64,000 nt of DNA from Kribbella italica (GTDB lineage Bacteria; Actinomycetota; Actinomycetes; Propionibacteriales; Kribbellaceae): NCBI RefSeq assembly GCF_014205135.1, contig NZ_JACHMY010000001.1, forward strand, positions 4,960,001 to 5,024,000, read 5' to 3'. Of the stretch, positions 16,411-26,176 are shown piece by piece; position 1 is the first letter of the stretch; each line of letters opens with the position of its first letter. A program made the translations under genes and the position numbers. Below the pieces are notes generated by a model. It saw only the letters and a program-made list of their open reading frames with translations, was not told the origin of the DNA and ran no database searches.

Positions 16411-17712
16411 TCAGGCGACCTTCGGGTTCGTTTCCACCGTGGCCTTGTCGGCGAGCAGTTCGGTCTGCGGGAGGATCTCCAGCCGGGGGCGCGGGAGCAG
16501 CCGTGGCCGGATCGCGAGGCCCTGGCGGCGGGAGAAGTACAGCACCGAGCCGACCGTGCCGAGGATGGTGAGCCCGCCCCCGACGACCAGCGACCAGCGG
16601 GCGCCGAACTCCTGCCCGATCCAGCCGATGAACGGCGAGCCGATCGGCGTACCGCCCATCAGGACCGTCATGTACAGCGCCATCACCCGGCCGCGCATCG
16701 TCGGCTCGATACCGAGCTGCATGGTCGCGTTGGCCGCGGTCAGCATCGTCAGCGCGGTGAAACCGACCAGCGGCAGCACGGCGGCGAAGGACAGGTACGT
16801 CGGCATCAGGCCGCTGATCACGTCCATCGCGCCGAAGGCCAGCGCGGCGCCGATCACCAGCCGGCCCCGCGTCCGGACCCGGCGCGCCGCCAGCAGGGCG
16901 CCGATCAGCGAGCCGATCGCCAGGATCGACCCGAGGATGCCGTACTCCCCCGCGCCCTTGTGGAACGCGCTGGTGGCCATCAGCGCCGACGTCATCTGGA
17001 AGTTCAGCCCGAAGGTCCCGGCGAAGAACACCGCGACCAGCACCATCATCAGGTCCGGCCGGCGCCACAGGTAGCGCATGCCGTCGCGGATCATGCCCTT
17101 CTCGCGACCGGCCATCTTCGGCGTGTGCAGCTCGTCGGGCACCATCAGCCACAGCGACAGGATCACCGCGGCGTAGCTCAGGCCGTTGATGATGATCACC
17201 GGACCGGTCCCGATCCAGGCGATCAGCAGGCCGGCCAGTCCCGGGCCGATCAGCCGGGCGGCGTTGAAGGACGCCGAGTTCAGGCCGACCGCGTTCTGCA
17301 GGTCGTCCTTGCCGACCATCTCGACCACGAAGGCCTGCCGGGTCGGGGCGTCGAAGGCGGTGCCGACGCCGAACAGGAAGGCCAGCGCGAAGACGTGCCA
17401 GGCCTGCACCACCCCGGTGACGGCGAGCGTGCCGAGCACGAGCGCGACCGAGCCCATCGCCAGCTGGGTGACGGTCAGGACCCGCCGCTTCGGGAACCGG
17501 TCGGCGACCAGACCGGCGTACGGCGACAGCAGGAGGGCCGGCAGGAACTGCAGACCGGTGACGATGCCGAGCGCCGTCCCGGAGTGGGTCAGCTCGAGGA
17601 CCAGCCAGTCCTGGGCGACCCGCTGCATCCAGGTGCCGGTGTTGGAGATGATCGCGCCGGAGGCGTAGAGCCGGAAGTTGCGGACCTTGAAGGCCCGGAA
17701 GGTCGGGCTCAC
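16411..17712 (-). CDS. MFS transporter (EntS-like)
   Basis: A 433-residue, 12-helix major facilitator protein of the EntS/MFS_3 type. It has NTGTWMQRVAQDWLVLELT in the first helix, LLLSPYAGLVADRFPKRRVL in the first loop and the characteristic FDAPTRQAFVVEMV after helix 4. The C-terminal 30 residues are cytoplasmic and basic. Its ATG overlaps the stop of the MarR gene by 4 bp (ATGA), so both form one operon under the MarR operator. Efflux of a small hydrophobic compound is the usual role; the substrate is unknown. Confidence 0.88.
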   Translation of the reverse strand: MSPTFRAFKVRNFRLYASGAIISNTGTWMQRVAQDWLVLELTHSGTALGIVTGLQFLPALLLSPYAGLVADRFPKRRVLTVTQLAMGSVALVLGTLAVTGVVQAWHVFALAFLFGVGTAFDAPTRQAFVVEMVGKDDLQNAVGLNSASFNAARLIGPGLAGLLIAWIGTGPVIIINGLSYAAVILSLWLMVPDELHTPKMAGREKGMIRDGMRYLWRRPDLMMVLVAVFFAGTFGLNFQMTSALMATSAFHKGAGEYGILGSILAIGSLIGALLAARRVRTRGRLVIGAALAFGAMDVISGLMPTYLSFAAVLPLVGFTALTMLTAANATMQLGIEPTMRGRVMALYMTVLMGGTPIGSPFIGWIGQEFGARWSLVVGGGLTILGTVGSVLYFSRRQGLAIRPRLLPRPRLEILPQTELLADKATVETNPKVA

Positions 17713-18158
17713 GAGCCCGCCAGTCGTTCGAGAACAGGTGCTGCCTTGCGCAGGATGTCGCGCTCCTCAGGAGTCAGTTTCTTCAGCTTGGTCTGCAGCC
17801 ACTCGTCGCGGCGCCGGCGGTTGGCGCGCAGCAGCGCGTGGGCGGCGTCGGTCAGCTCGACCACGATCTGGCGCTTGTCGGTCGGGTGCGGACGGCGGGC
17901 GACCAGGCCCGCGTCCTCCATGTTCGACACGATGCGCGTCATCGACGGGGGCTTGACCTGCTCGTGCGCGGCCAGCTCGCCGACCGTCATCGCGTCGTGC
18001 TTGCCGAGAGCACCGAGGACGCCGAGCTGGTTCGCGGTCAGGTCGTGCCCGTCCTCGCGCTGGCGCCGGATCTGCCGGGACAGGCGCAGGGTGGACGACC
18101 GCAACGCGCTGGCCAGGCCGACGTCACTCTTCACCTGCTGGGCTACGACTTCGGGCAT
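17709..18158 (-). CDS. MarR family transcriptional regulator
   Basis: A 149-residue winged-helix repressor: LTANQLGVLGALGKHDAMTVGELAAHEQVKPPSMTRIVSNMEDAGLVARRPHPTDKRQIVVELT spans the HTH and the wing with the family signature DKRQ. I take the ATG at 18158 (MPEVVAQQ). An ATG six codons upstream (18176) would lie inside the operator palindrome. It is the first gene of a MarR-MFS operon and is probably autoregulated. Confidence 0.88.
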   Translation of the reverse strand: MPEVVAQQVKSDVGLASALRSSTLRLSRQIRRQREDGHDLTANQLGVLGALGKHDAMTVGELAAHEQVKPPSMTRIVSNMEDAGLVARRPHPTDKRQIVVELTDAAHALLRANRRRRDEWLQTKLKKLTPEERDILRKAAPVLERLAGS

Positions 18159-18159
18159 A

Positions 18160-18191
18160 TCGTTAGCATAACTCATTACCTTTGCTAACGA
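18160..18191. promoter_or_regulatory. Operator palindrome of the MarR gene
   Basis: TCGTTAGCA (18160-18168) and TGCTAACGA (18183-18191) are perfect 9-bp inverted repeats with a 14-bp AT-rich spacer, immediately upstream of the regulator start. The AT content stands out from the surroundings, as expected for a promoter-operator. Binding by the MarR protein is inferred. Confidence 0.55.
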
Positions 18192-18249
18192 AAAATATTG
18201 ACCGGGTATTCCACCGGGTGGTCCGGCCGTCCCGGTAGGGTGATCGGCC

Positions 18250-19338
18250 ATGGGGACTCCGGTCGAGCTGGTGAAGTACGAGCAGCGGTTCCGGCGGGCC
18301 GGGTTGCCGCTGTTCATCGAGGACTTCTCGCCGACGCACGACATCTTCGCCCGGGCCACGCCGGTGCTGGCGCTGGTCTTCCTCGCCGAGGTGCTCGGCG
18401 CGATCGAGCTGACCTGGCCTTGGTGGCAGAACGCCCTGGCCGTGCTCGGCGGGCTCGCGGTCCTGATCGGCGGGTTCGGTCTGCTCAACGGGATGCGCGG
18501 CCGGCCGTTCTGGTCGTTCCCGACCCGGCTCGGCACGCCCGAGCTGGCCGTCTTCGTGCTGCTGCCGGCGCTGTTGCCGGTGGTGTCGCACTTCCAGTGG
18601 AAGCAGTTCTTCGGCGTCGCGCTCAGCAACCTGGTCCTGCTCGGTCTCGTGTACGTCGTCGTCGGCTACGGCCTGATCGGTACGACGGTCTGGGGCGTCC
18701 GCCGGCTCGCGAGCGAGCTGGCGAACTCGGTGGCCAGCCTGATCCGGGCGCTGCCGCTGCTGCTCGTGTTCTCGCTCGTGCTGTTCGTGAACACCGAGAT
18801 GTGGCAGGTCTTCGCGGGCATGCCGATCGCGTTCATCGTGCTCTCGGCGATCGCGTTCGCGCTGCTCAGCGACCTGTTCCTGGTCCTGCGCCTGCCCCAG
18901 GAGCTGGACAAGATCGAGCGCGACGCCGGCACCGGCCCACCACTGCGCCGGGTCCAGCGGCTGAACCTGAGCATCAGCCTGGTGGTCCGTCAGTGGATGC
19001 AGGTCCTGGTGGTCAGCGCCGGCGTCGGCGCCTTCTTCGTTGCCTTCGGCATGCTCGCGATCAGCGAGAAGATCTACGGCGAGTGGGGCATCCAGGCCGG
19101 CTCCTGGTCGTACACGTTCGACCTGCTCGGCAACCCCGTGCTGATCAGTGCGGCCCTGGTGAAGGTCGCGGTCGGGATCGCGAACTTCACCGGGCTGTAC
19201 TACTCGATCTCACTGATGACGGATGCCACCTACCGCACGGAGTTCCTCGACAACGTCACCGACGAGCTCCGCACGCTGTTCACCGCCCGGGCGGAGTACC
19301 TGGAGCTGCGATCCCGAGTGCTTCCCGCAGAAAGTTGA
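18250..19338 (+). CDS. Polytopic membrane protein of unknown function
   Basis: A 362-residue protein with about eight hydrophobic segments. A cytosolic-looking N-terminus (VELVKYEQRFRRAGLPLFIEDFSPTHDIF) precedes paired helices, then a soluble loop LRLPQELDKIERDAGTGPPLRRVQRLN around residue 225, and C-terminal helices ending in a soluble tail (YRTEFLDNVTDELRTLFTARAEYLELR). No signature I can name. GTAGGG precedes the ATG. It is divergent from the MarR gene and overlaps the S9 peptidase gene tail to tail by 59 bp. Confidence 0.75.
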   Translation: MGTPVELVKYEQRFRRAGLPLFIEDFSPTHDIFARATPVLALVFLAEVLGAIELTWPWWQNALAVLGGLAVLIGGFGLLNGMRGRPFWSFPTRLGTPELAVFVLLPALLPVVSHFQWKQFFGVALSNLVLLGLVYVVVGYGLIGTTVWGVRRLASELANSVASLIRALPLLLVFSLVLFVNTEMWQVFAGMPIAFIVLSAIAFALLSDLFLVLRLPQELDKIERDAGTGPPLRRVQRLNLSISLVVRQWMQVLVVSAGVGAFFVAFGMLAISEKIYGEWGIQAGSWSYTFDLLGNPVLISAALVKVAVGIANFTGLYYSISLMTDATYRTEFLDNVTDELRTLFTARAEYLELRSRVLPAES

Positions 19339-21346
19339 GCTGGTGGCGCATCAGGCCCTCGGAGGTTGCCTCGTCGGTCGGCATGTGGGTCGCGCCGGAC
19401 AGGGGTAGCACCTGGTGTGGGCGGCCGGCAGCCAGGAGCGCGGCTGACAGGCGGAGCGTGTGGGCGGCCACCACGTTGTCGTCGGCCAGGCCGTGGACCA
19501 GCAGGAGCGGGCGGGACAGGTTGGCGGCCTCCGGGAGGGGTGAGCTGCGGTCGTAGGCCTCGGCGTTCTCGTCCGGGTGGCCGAGGAAGCGCTCGCGCCA
19601 GTGCGTGTCGTACAGCCTCGGGTCGCTCGGTCCGGCACCGGCGACCGCGGCGTGGAAGACGTCCGGCCGACGCAGTACGGCGATGGTCGACAGGATGCCG
19701 CCGTAGCTCCAGCCGGTGATGCCGACGCGGGTCAGGTCGAGGTCGGGGCAGTACTCCGCCGCCGCGTGCAGTGCGGTGACCTGGTCCTCGAGCGGCAGGG
19801 ACAGGGTGTCGCCGTACACGGTCTTGTCCCAGGCCGGGCCGCGGCCGGGTGTCCCGCGGCCGTCGGCGATGATCACGGCGAAGCCTGCTTCGGCGTACCA
19901 CTGGGCGGTCGGCCACAGCGGGGTGGCGGCGCGGACGGCGACCTGGAGCGCCGGACCGGCGTACGGGGTCATCAGGACGGGCAGTGTCGTCCCCGGCTCG
20001 TACCAGGAGGGCAGGACGAGTGCGGTCCGGAGTTGCAGGTCGCCTGCGCGCAGCCAGGTGATGCGTGGCTCTAGAGCCGGCCGGACCGCCAGGGACTCGA
20101 TCTGGCGACCAGTACGCCGTACGGCGAACGCCTGACCCGTCTCGGTACTGGAGGTGACCACGCCGCCTGCTGCGGTGTGGACGCCTGGGCTGTTGGTCAG
20201 CTGGTGGAGTCCGGTGGGGTCGTGCAGCCACAGGTGGCGCTCGGTGGGCTCGTCGTTCGCCTGGAAGAGGACGGTCTCGCCGGTGACGTCCAGGACCGCG
20301 CGGAGCTGCAGGCCCTCGGGCGTCACCGCGCGGCCGTCGATCAGCAGGCGGCGGGTGGAGGGGGTGTCGTCGGCGACGACCAGCTTGCCGGAGGCGGTCC
20401 TGGCCGGGGTGCCGGGCACCAGCTCGACCCAGGCGGGATCACGCTGCTCGTGGAGCACCGCGGTCCGGCCAGTGGTCGGGTCGGCGGCGAGGACCTGCAC
20501 TGTCTTCTGGTCGCGGGACTGGACGGAGAGCAGTACGCCGTGGGCGTCCCAGGCGGCTGTCGGGAGGTACTCGAAGTCACCGGAGTCGATGTCCGTACGG
20601 CGGCCGTCGAGGTCGAGGACGTGCAGCGTGACCACGGCGTTCGGCGTACCGGCTGCTGGGTAGGCGACCTCGCGCGGGCGACTCGCGGGGTTGGCGGGAT
20701 CGGCGATCCACCAGCGCTGGACCTGGGTCTGGTCCACCCGGGTGGCGAGCAGCCGAGTGCCGTCCGGGGACCACCAGTGGCCGCGGGTGCGGTTCATCGA
20801 CTCGGAGGCGACGTGCTCAGCCAGGCCCCAGAAGATGTCGGGGCCGTCGGCCGCGGCCAGCTCCCGATCGTTGCCGTCGGCAAGCTCCAGGACGTGGAGG
20901 CTGCCGTCGGTCACGTAGGCGACCCGGTGGCCGGTCGGATCCAGACGCGGGTCGACGACCGCGCCTGGAGTTTCCAGGGCGCGGAGTGTGCCCGTCAGCA
21001 GGTCGAGGTGCCAGAGCTTGCCGCTGACCGGGAAGACGGCGACCGTGAGGCCGGCGTCGGTGGAGAAGGAGACGATGCCGCTGCTGCGTTCCCGCGTGCG
21101 TTCGCGGCGGATCTTCTCGGCCTCGGGGACCGGTCCGTCGGCGCCGAGCTGCTCGGGAGCGACCAGCAGGCGCTCCTCGTCGCCGTCCAGGATCCACAGG
21201 CAGCTGGTGCGGTCCTCCGGGCCGCGGGTGCGCAGGAAGAGCACGCGCTCGCCGTCCGGCGAGGTGACGAAGGCCTTCGGCAGGCCGAGGCTGAAGCGTT
21301 GGGTTCGGGCGGCTGACGCGGGATAGGTCTCCAGATAGTTGTTCAT
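19280..21346 (-). CDS. S9 family peptidase (dipeptidyl peptidase IV-like)
   Basis: A 688-residue prolyl-oligopeptidase-family serine peptidase. The N-terminal two thirds form a beta-propeller-type domain (DPRLDPTGHRVAYVTDGSLHVL, HWWSPDGTRLLATRVDQTQVQRWWI), with AEHVASESMNRTRGHWW resembling the DPP4 glutamate region that binds the substrate N-terminus. The C-terminal hydrolase domain has the nucleophile elbow GWSYGG at about residue 544, the acid region ADDNVV and the histidine in SGATHMPTDE. There is no signal peptide, so it is cytosolic. It likely cleaves short peptides, removing dipeptides after Pro or Ala. Confidence 0.9.
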   Translation of the reverse strand: MNNYLETYPASAARTQRFSLGLPKAFVTSPDGERVLFLRTRGPEDRTSCLWILDGDEERLLVAPEQLGADGPVPEAEKIRRERTRERSSGIVSFSTDAGLTVAVFPVSGKLWHLDLLTGTLRALETPGAVVDPRLDPTGHRVAYVTDGSLHVLELADGNDRELAAADGPDIFWGLAEHVASESMNRTRGHWWSPDGTRLLATRVDQTQVQRWWIADPANPASRPREVAYPAAGTPNAVVTLHVLDLDGRRTDIDSGDFEYLPTAAWDAHGVLLSVQSRDQKTVQVLAADPTTGRTAVLHEQRDPAWVELVPGTPARTASGKLVVADDTPSTRRLLIDGRAVTPEGLQLRAVLDVTGETVLFQANDEPTERHLWLHDPTGLHQLTNSPGVHTAAGGVVTSSTETGQAFAVRRTGRQIESLAVRPALEPRITWLRAGDLQLRTALVLPSWYEPGTTLPVLMTPYAGPALQVAVRAATPLWPTAQWYAEAGFAVIIADGRGTPGRGPAWDKTVYGDTLSLPLEDQVTALHAAAEYCPDLDLTRVGITGWSYGGILSTIAVLRRPDVFHAAVAGAGPSDPRLYDTHWRERFLGHPDENAEAYDRSSPLPEAANLSRPLLLVHGLADDNVVAAHTLRLSAALLAAGRPHQVLPLSGATHMPTDEATSEGLMRHQLNFLREALGIAAPGTPPGR

Positions 21347-21438
21347 AACCGAGAGCCTTGGCGTCGTAGCAGCACACCGCGGAGAGGGGGATTTCGTACG
21401 CTCGGAGAACCCGAAGAGATCCTCAGTCTACCAAGCAC

Positions 21439-22905
21439 TCAGGTCAGCCAGTCGCCCAGAGGGCCGATCGCGAAGTAGACCACGAACAGCGCCGACACGA
21501 TCCACATCAGCGGGTGCACCTCGCGGGCCTTGCCGCGGACCACCTTGAGCAGCGTGTACGAGACGAACCCGGCGCCGATCCCGGCCGAGATCGAGTACGT
21601 GAACGGCATCAGGATGATGGTCAGGAACGCCGGGATGGCGACCTCGAGATCGTCGAAGTCGATGCCCTTCACCTGGGTCATCATCAGGAACCCGACCAGC
21701 ACCAGCGCCGGCGTCGCGGCCTCGTACGGGACCAGCGTGACCAGCGGCGCGACCACCATCGAGATCAGGAAGCAGATCCCGGTGACCACACTGGCCAGCC
21801 CGGTCCGGGCGCCTTCGCCGACACCCGACGCGGACTCGATGTACGACGTGTTGCTGGACACCGAGCCGGCACCACCGGCGGCCGCGGCGACGCTGTCCAC
21901 GATCAGGATCCGCTGCGCGTTCGGCGGGTTGCCGTCGGCGTCGAGCAGGTTCGCCTCGGCACCGATCGCGGTCATCGTGCCCATCGTGTCGAAGAAGTCG
22001 GCCAGCATCAGCGTGAAGATCAGCAGGATCGCCGAGACCGCGCCGATCTGCGCGAACGAGCCGAACAGGCTGAACTCACCGAGCAGGTCCAGGTCGGGTC
22101 TGCTGAACCAGCTGTCCGGCAGCGACGGAACGCTCAGGCCCCAGCCGCCGGGGTTGTCCGGGGTCCGGGCGCCGACGTCCGTGATCGCCTCGACGACGAT
22201 TGCCAGCACGGTCGCGACCAGGATGCCGATCAGGATCGCGCCCTTCACCTTGCGCGCGTACAGGGTGACGATCAGGACCAGGCCGACGACGAAGATCAGC
22301 ACCGGCCAGCCGCGCAGGCTGCCACCGACGCCGAGCTCGACCGGCGGGCCGGTGGGTGCGGCCGGGCGCCGGACGAAACCGGCGTCGATCACGCCGATGA
22401 ACGCGATGAACAGGCCGATGCCGACACTGATCGCGACCTTGAGCTGGCGTGGAACGGCTTCGAAGACGGCTCGGCGGAAGCCGGTCAGCACCAGGATCAA
22501 GATGATGATGCCCTCGAGCACGACCAGGCCCATCGCGTCGGCCCAGGTCATCTTCGAGGCGACCGAGTAGGCCAGGAACGCGTTCAGGCCGAGGCCGGTG
22601 GCCAGTGCGAGCGGGAAGTTCGCGACCAGGCCCATCAGGATCGTGAGCACGCCCGCGATCAGCGCGGTCGCGACGGCGACCTTGGCGATCGAGGCGGTCG
22701 GGTCGGTGCCGCCGCCGACGTACTGGCCGCTGCTGTCCTTGACGGTGCCGATGATCAACGGGTTCAGCACGACGATGTAGGCCATCGTGAAGAACGTCAC
22801 CAGACCGCCGCGGATCTCCCGGGGGACGGTCGAGCCGCGATCGGTGATCTTGAAGAAGGAGTCCAGGAAACCGGGGCGGGAGGCAACAGCCGGGCGCTCG
22901 CTCAT
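21439..22905 (-). CDS. NCS2 family purine permease (AzgA-like)
   Basis: A 488-residue permease with about 13 helices. The family N-terminus FFKITDRGSTVPREIRGGLVTFFTMAYIVVLNP, the ATGLGLNAFLAYSV segment and the second-repeat motif DFFDTMGTMTAIGAEANLLD are typical of AzgA-type adenine/guanine/hypoxanthine transporters. The SSNTSYIESASGVGEGARTGLASV stretch is likewise diagnostic. It sits next to DUF2530 and DUF3027 genes, an arrangement common in actinobacteria. Confidence 0.92.
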   Translation of the reverse strand: MSERPAVASRPGFLDSFFKITDRGSTVPREIRGGLVTFFTMAYIVVLNPLIIGTVKDSSGQYVGGGTDPTASIAKVAVATALIAGVLTILMGLVANFPLALATGLGLNAFLAYSVASKMTWADAMGLVVLEGIIILILVLTGFRRAVFEAVPRQLKVAISVGIGLFIAFIGVIDAGFVRRPAAPTGPPVELGVGGSLRGWPVLIFVVGLVLIVTLYARKVKGAILIGILVATVLAIVVEAITDVGARTPDNPGGWGLSVPSLPDSWFSRPDLDLLGEFSLFGSFAQIGAVSAILLIFTLMLADFFDTMGTMTAIGAEANLLDADGNPPNAQRILIVDSVAAAAGGAGSVSSNTSYIESASGVGEGARTGLASVVTGICFLISMVVAPLVTLVPYEAATPALVLVGFLMMTQVKGIDFDDLEVAIPAFLTIILMPFTYSISAGIGAGFVSYTLLKVVRGKAREVHPLMWIVSALFVVYFAIGPLGDWLT

Positions 22906-22976
22906 GAGCGCATCGTGCCAGTTCTCCCCGGGGCTACGCGAGCGATCCCGGGGAGGCGAGGCGTTAAGGTGATCAC

Positions 22977-23297
22977 GTGGCAGACGAGAAGCCGGCAGCG
23001 GCGTCGAAGAAGCGCAACGACCCGACCAGTCAGCTGGCCCGCGGCGAGCTGGTGCACGCCGAGGTCAAGCCGCTCGACCTGTCCGGCGTACCGACCGTGA
23101 TCGCCGGCATCGTCGCCTGGGCCCTGGCGTTCGTCGTCGTGCTGATCTTCCGCGACGACCTGAAGCGGTCCGGCGACGAGTGGTGGCTGTGGGTCACGGT
23201 CGCGGGGTTCGGGCTGGGATGGATCGGCCTGGCGTACTGCAAGCGCCGCTGGTCGAGCATCCAGGCCGGGCACGGTGCCCCGGCCCACGAGGACTGA
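22977..23297 (+). CDS. DUF2530 domain membrane protein
   Basis: A 106-residue protein: hydrophilic N-terminus (about 35 residues), two hydrophobic segments (VIAGIVAWALAFVVVLIF and WWLWVTVAGFGLGWIGLAY) and a basic/hydrophilic tail. Pattern, length and neighbourhood fit DUF2530, a small actinobacterial two-helix membrane family with no assigned function. The start is GTG at 22977. It runs divergently from the NCS2 permease (71-bp gap) and is convergent with the DUF3027 gene. Confidence 0.8.
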   Translation: MADEKPAAASKKRNDPTSQLARGELVHAEVKPLDLSGVPTVIAGIVAWALAFVVVLIFRDDLKRSGDEWWLWVTVAGFGLGWIGLAYCKRRWSSIQAGHGAPAHED

Positions 23298-23298
23298 G

Positions 23299-24186
23299 TC
23301 AGTCCTTCGCGGCGACCTCTTCCACCTCGTCGTCCGACGTCGGCTCGGCGGCGGCCTCGACCTCGGCCTGTACGGCGTCCGCCTCGGCGACCTCGTCGCC
23401 GGACTCGGCCGGAGCCGTCGGCATCGCCAGCTCGTCGTACCCGGTGGTGTCGAACGCGTGCTCGGTCGACGGGTGGTCCGGCGCCTCGATCACGACGTCG
23501 GAGTGCGCGCCGCAGCCGTAGTCGTACGCGACGACGCGCCCCTCGCCCGGAGCCATCTCGTTCGCGCACGCGCCGAAGGCCTGGCCGAGGCTGTCGGCGA
23601 GGCGGATCCAGTACCCGCAGGAGTTGCACTTGAACGGCACGGCCTGCGCGATCGGTGAGGCCGGGCCGAAGTCCCCGGCGTACCAGCGCTCGGCCGCGTC
23701 CTCACGACCGGACGGCGACAGCACCCGCTCGCGTCCCAGACCGAGCTCCTCGACCACCGCGAGCACCTCGTCGGGCGCGCCGGTGGTGTCGGTGTAGCCC
23801 GGCTCGAGCCGCGGGTCCTCCGGCAACGTCGGGAACAGGTCACCCGGCCGCAGGTCGCCCGGCTGGACGCGGTCCGACCACGGCACCCACTCGGGCGCGA
23901 CGATCGCGACGTCGCCCGGCAGCATGACGACCTCGTTGACCGTGACGGTCTTGGCGCGCGACGCACGCGTCACCGTCACCGCCCAGCGCCAGCCCTTGTA
24001 ACCCGGGTGCGCGGAGGCGAAGTAGTGCGTGACGAGCCGCTCACCCTCGACCGAGTGGCCGAGGTGTTCCCCGACCTGCGCGGCGCCGGCTTCCTCGATC
24101 GCGGCGTCGCGGGCAGGTTCCACCGCCCCGACGCAGACGGCGTCGGGCTTGGCGCGGACCGGTTCCGGAGCTTTGACGGGAGTCAC
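23299..24186 (-). CDS. DUF3027 family protein
   Basis: A 295-residue soluble protein. Central motifs HPGYKGWRWAVTVTRASRAKTVTVNEVVMLPG and ApeWVPWSDRVQPGDLRPGDLFP, plus a Cys pair PFKCNSCGYWIRL with later GACANEMAP and YGCGAHS, are characteristic of DUF3027. The last 60 residues are acidic and disordered. The cysteines could bind metal (inference). It is divergent from the MFS protein gene and may share its promoter region. Function is unknown, but it is widely conserved in actinobacteria, including mycobacteria. Confidence 0.85.
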   Translation of the reverse strand: MTPVKAPEPVRAKPDAVCVGAVEPARDAAIEEAGAAQVGEHLGHSVEGERLVTHYFASAHPGYKGWRWAVTVTRASRAKTVTVNEVVMLPGDVAIVAPEWVPWSDRVQPGDLRPGDLFPTLPEDPRLEPGYTDTTGAPDEVLAVVEELGLGRERVLSPSGREDAAERWYAGDFGPASPIAQAVPFKCNSCGYWIRLADSLGQAFGACANEMAPGEGRVVAYDYGCGAHSDVVIEAPDHPSTEHAFDTTGYDELAMPTAPAESGDEVAEADAVQAEVEAAAEPTSDDEVEEVAAKD

Positions 24187-24272
24187 AGTCGCTCATTCTC
24201 GCACGCCGTACCAACGGAATCCGAACCGTGCCGCGCCTGCGCTCTGTCCCCCGCACAAGGCAGGATGGGTGT

Positions 24273-26144
24273 ATGGAGACTCCCGACCCGACGAGCAGCG
24301 GCAAGAAGACCGCCGGTGAGCGGCTGGGGACGGCCGGGCAGCGGCTCGGGAGCGCGAGCAAGAAGGTCGGGCACGCGTCCAAGGTCGGTGCCACCGGGTT
24401 CGCCTCGATCTCGAAGAAGACGGCCGGGGCCACCGGGCGCGTGGGCAAGGCGACCGGGCGGCGGATCTCGGGACTGACCGGCGCGCAGGGCGCGCGGGAG
24501 TCCGGGCTGTCGCGGCTGATCGAGCTCGGCGCGGTGAACGCCGCGGGCGACACCGCGTTCGCCGTCTCCCTCGCGGGCACCGTGTTCTTCGCCGTACCGA
24601 GTGAGCAGGCGCGCGACCGCGTCGCCCTGTTCCTGCTGCTGACGATGGCGCCGTTCGCGCTGATGGCCCCGCTGATCGGCCCGATCCTGGACCGGTTCCG
24701 CCACGGCCGCCGCTGGGCGATCGGCGCGACGCTCGGGCTCCGCGGCTTCCTCGTCTGGAGCCTGGCCGCGTCGATCCACGACAGCTCGACCTGGCTCTAC
24801 CCGGCGGCGCTCGGGTGTCTGGTGGCTTCCAAGGCGTACGGCGTGACGCGGGCGTCCGCCGTACCGCGGCTGCTGCCGAAGGGGATCACCCTCGTCACCG
24901 CCAACTCGCGGATCTCGCTCGCGGGAGTCGCCGGAGCGACGGTCGGCGCGGGCATCGCGGGCGCGTTCGCGGCGATCGGACCGGAGTGGTCGCTGCGCTG
25001 GGCCGCCGTGGTCTACACCGTCGGCCTGGTCCTCGCGATCCGCCTGCCGAGCCGTGTGGACTCGCCGGCCGGCGAGGAGATGACCGGCTCGGCCGGACGC
25101 GAGGCGCGCCGCCGCGCGATCACGGCGGCGGTCTCCCGCGGCATCCGGTGCAACCTCGGGCTGCGGTTCGTCTCGGGCTTCCTGACCATGTACCTGGCGT
25201 TCCTGCTGCGCGACAAACCGATCAGCGGCCTCGACGGCGTGGTCGCGGCCGGGGCGGTGATCGCGGCGGCCGGCCTCGGCAACAGCCTGGGAACCGTCGC
25301 CGGGTCGTTGCTCAAGGCAAGGAAACCTGAGGTCGTCGTCCTCGTCGTCCTGCTCGCGGACGCCGCCATCGCGCTCACCGTCGCGATCTTCTACGGCTTC
25401 CCGACCCTGATCCTGCTCGGCCTGGTCGCCGGTCTGTGCAGCTCGCTGGGCAAGCTGTCCCTGGACGCGATGATCCAACGCGACGTCCCGGAGACCGTCC
25501 GCACCTCGGTCTTCGCCCGCTCCGAAACCGTCCTCCAGCTCTCCTGGGTGATCGGCGGCGGCTGCGGCATCGTCCTCCCGCTCATCCCCCGCCTCGGCTT
25601 CGGCTTCCTCGCCGCGGTCCTGCTGGTGGTGATCTTCCTGGTCGTCCGCCACAAGCCCGCACCCCAACCCCGTACGCCGTCCGGCCCGTCGGCTCCTCGC
25701 ACTCCGGCGCCGCACGCCGAGACCCGCCCGGTCCCCCGCACCGAGGACACCGCCCGCACGGTGATGACCAGCGAGCCGCCCACCACCCGCATCAGCGAAC
25801 GCCGGGCCGAGGGCCCGCGCACCGACAGCCCCCGGACCAACGAACCCACCGTCGAGCTCCGCATCAAGCCGGCGGAGCAGACGCCCGCCGGAGAACGGCC
25901 GACGCCGGGCAGCGCGCCCGCCGGCCGCTGGTGGAGCGGCCAGCCGGACGACGACGACACCGTCGCCGAGACCGTCGCCGAGCCGGCGAAGTGGGCCGAA
26001 GAACCAACCGTCGAGCGCACCGCCGAACAACCGGCCGGCCAGCGCCCCGACGACAGGCCCCGCGTCGACGACGGGCCCCGCACCACCGGCGAACCCCGCG
26101 TCGGCCGCCGGCCGGGATTGTTCCGCCGCCGCCGCCCAACCTGA
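24273..26144 (+). CDS. MFS-type membrane protein with long disordered tails
   Basis: A 623-residue protein. N-terminal about 75 residues are Lys/Gly/Ala-rich with repeated KK(T/V)G segments (GKKTAGERLG, SKKVGHASK, SKKTAGATGR). About 12 hydrophobic segments follow to residue about 465 (GDTAFAVSLAGTVFFAV, LIGPILDRFRHGRRWAIGATLG). A 155-residue Pro/Thr/Glu/Arg tail is predicted disordered. The core resembles the conserved actinobacterial MFS protein that neighbours DUF3027 (Rv0876c-like). I prefer the ATG at 24273 over an in-frame GTG at 24228 because the shorter form starts at a typical N-terminus. The inverted repeat downstream may terminate it. Confidence 0.82.
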   Translation: METPDPTSSGKKTAGERLGTAGQRLGSASKKVGHASKVGATGFASISKKTAGATGRVGKATGRRISGLTGAQGARESGLSRLIELGAVNAAGDTAFAVSLAGTVFFAVPSEQARDRVALFLLLTMAPFALMAPLIGPILDRFRHGRRWAIGATLGLRGFLVWSLAASIHDSSTWLYPAALGCLVASKAYGVTRASAVPRLLPKGITLVTANSRISLAGVAGATVGAGIAGAFAAIGPEWSLRWAAVVYTVGLVLAIRLPSRVDSPAGEEMTGSAGREARRRAITAAVSRGIRCNLGLRFVSGFLTMYLAFLLRDKPISGLDGVVAAGAVIAAAGLGNSLGTVAGSLLKARKPEVVVLVVLLADAAIALTVAIFYGFPTLILLGLVAGLCSSLGKLSLDAMIQRDVPETVRTSVFARSETVLQLSWVIGGGCGIVLPLIPRLGFGFLAAVLLVVIFLVVRHKPAPQPRTPSGPSAPRTPAPHAETRPVPRTEDTARTVMTSEPPTTRISERRAEGPRTDSPRTNEPTVELRIKPAEQTPAGERPTPGSAPAGRWWSGQPDDDDTVAETVAEPAKWAEEPTVERTAEQPAGQRPDDRPRVDDGPRTTGEPRVGRRPGLFRRRRPT

Positions 26145-26176
26145 CCCACCTCCACCCCTGCCACTCCCCTAGCCTC

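Noticed and set aside
18158..18629. Longer N-terminus of the MarR protein
   Set aside because: The extension runs through the operator palindrome and a non-homologous low-complexity region.
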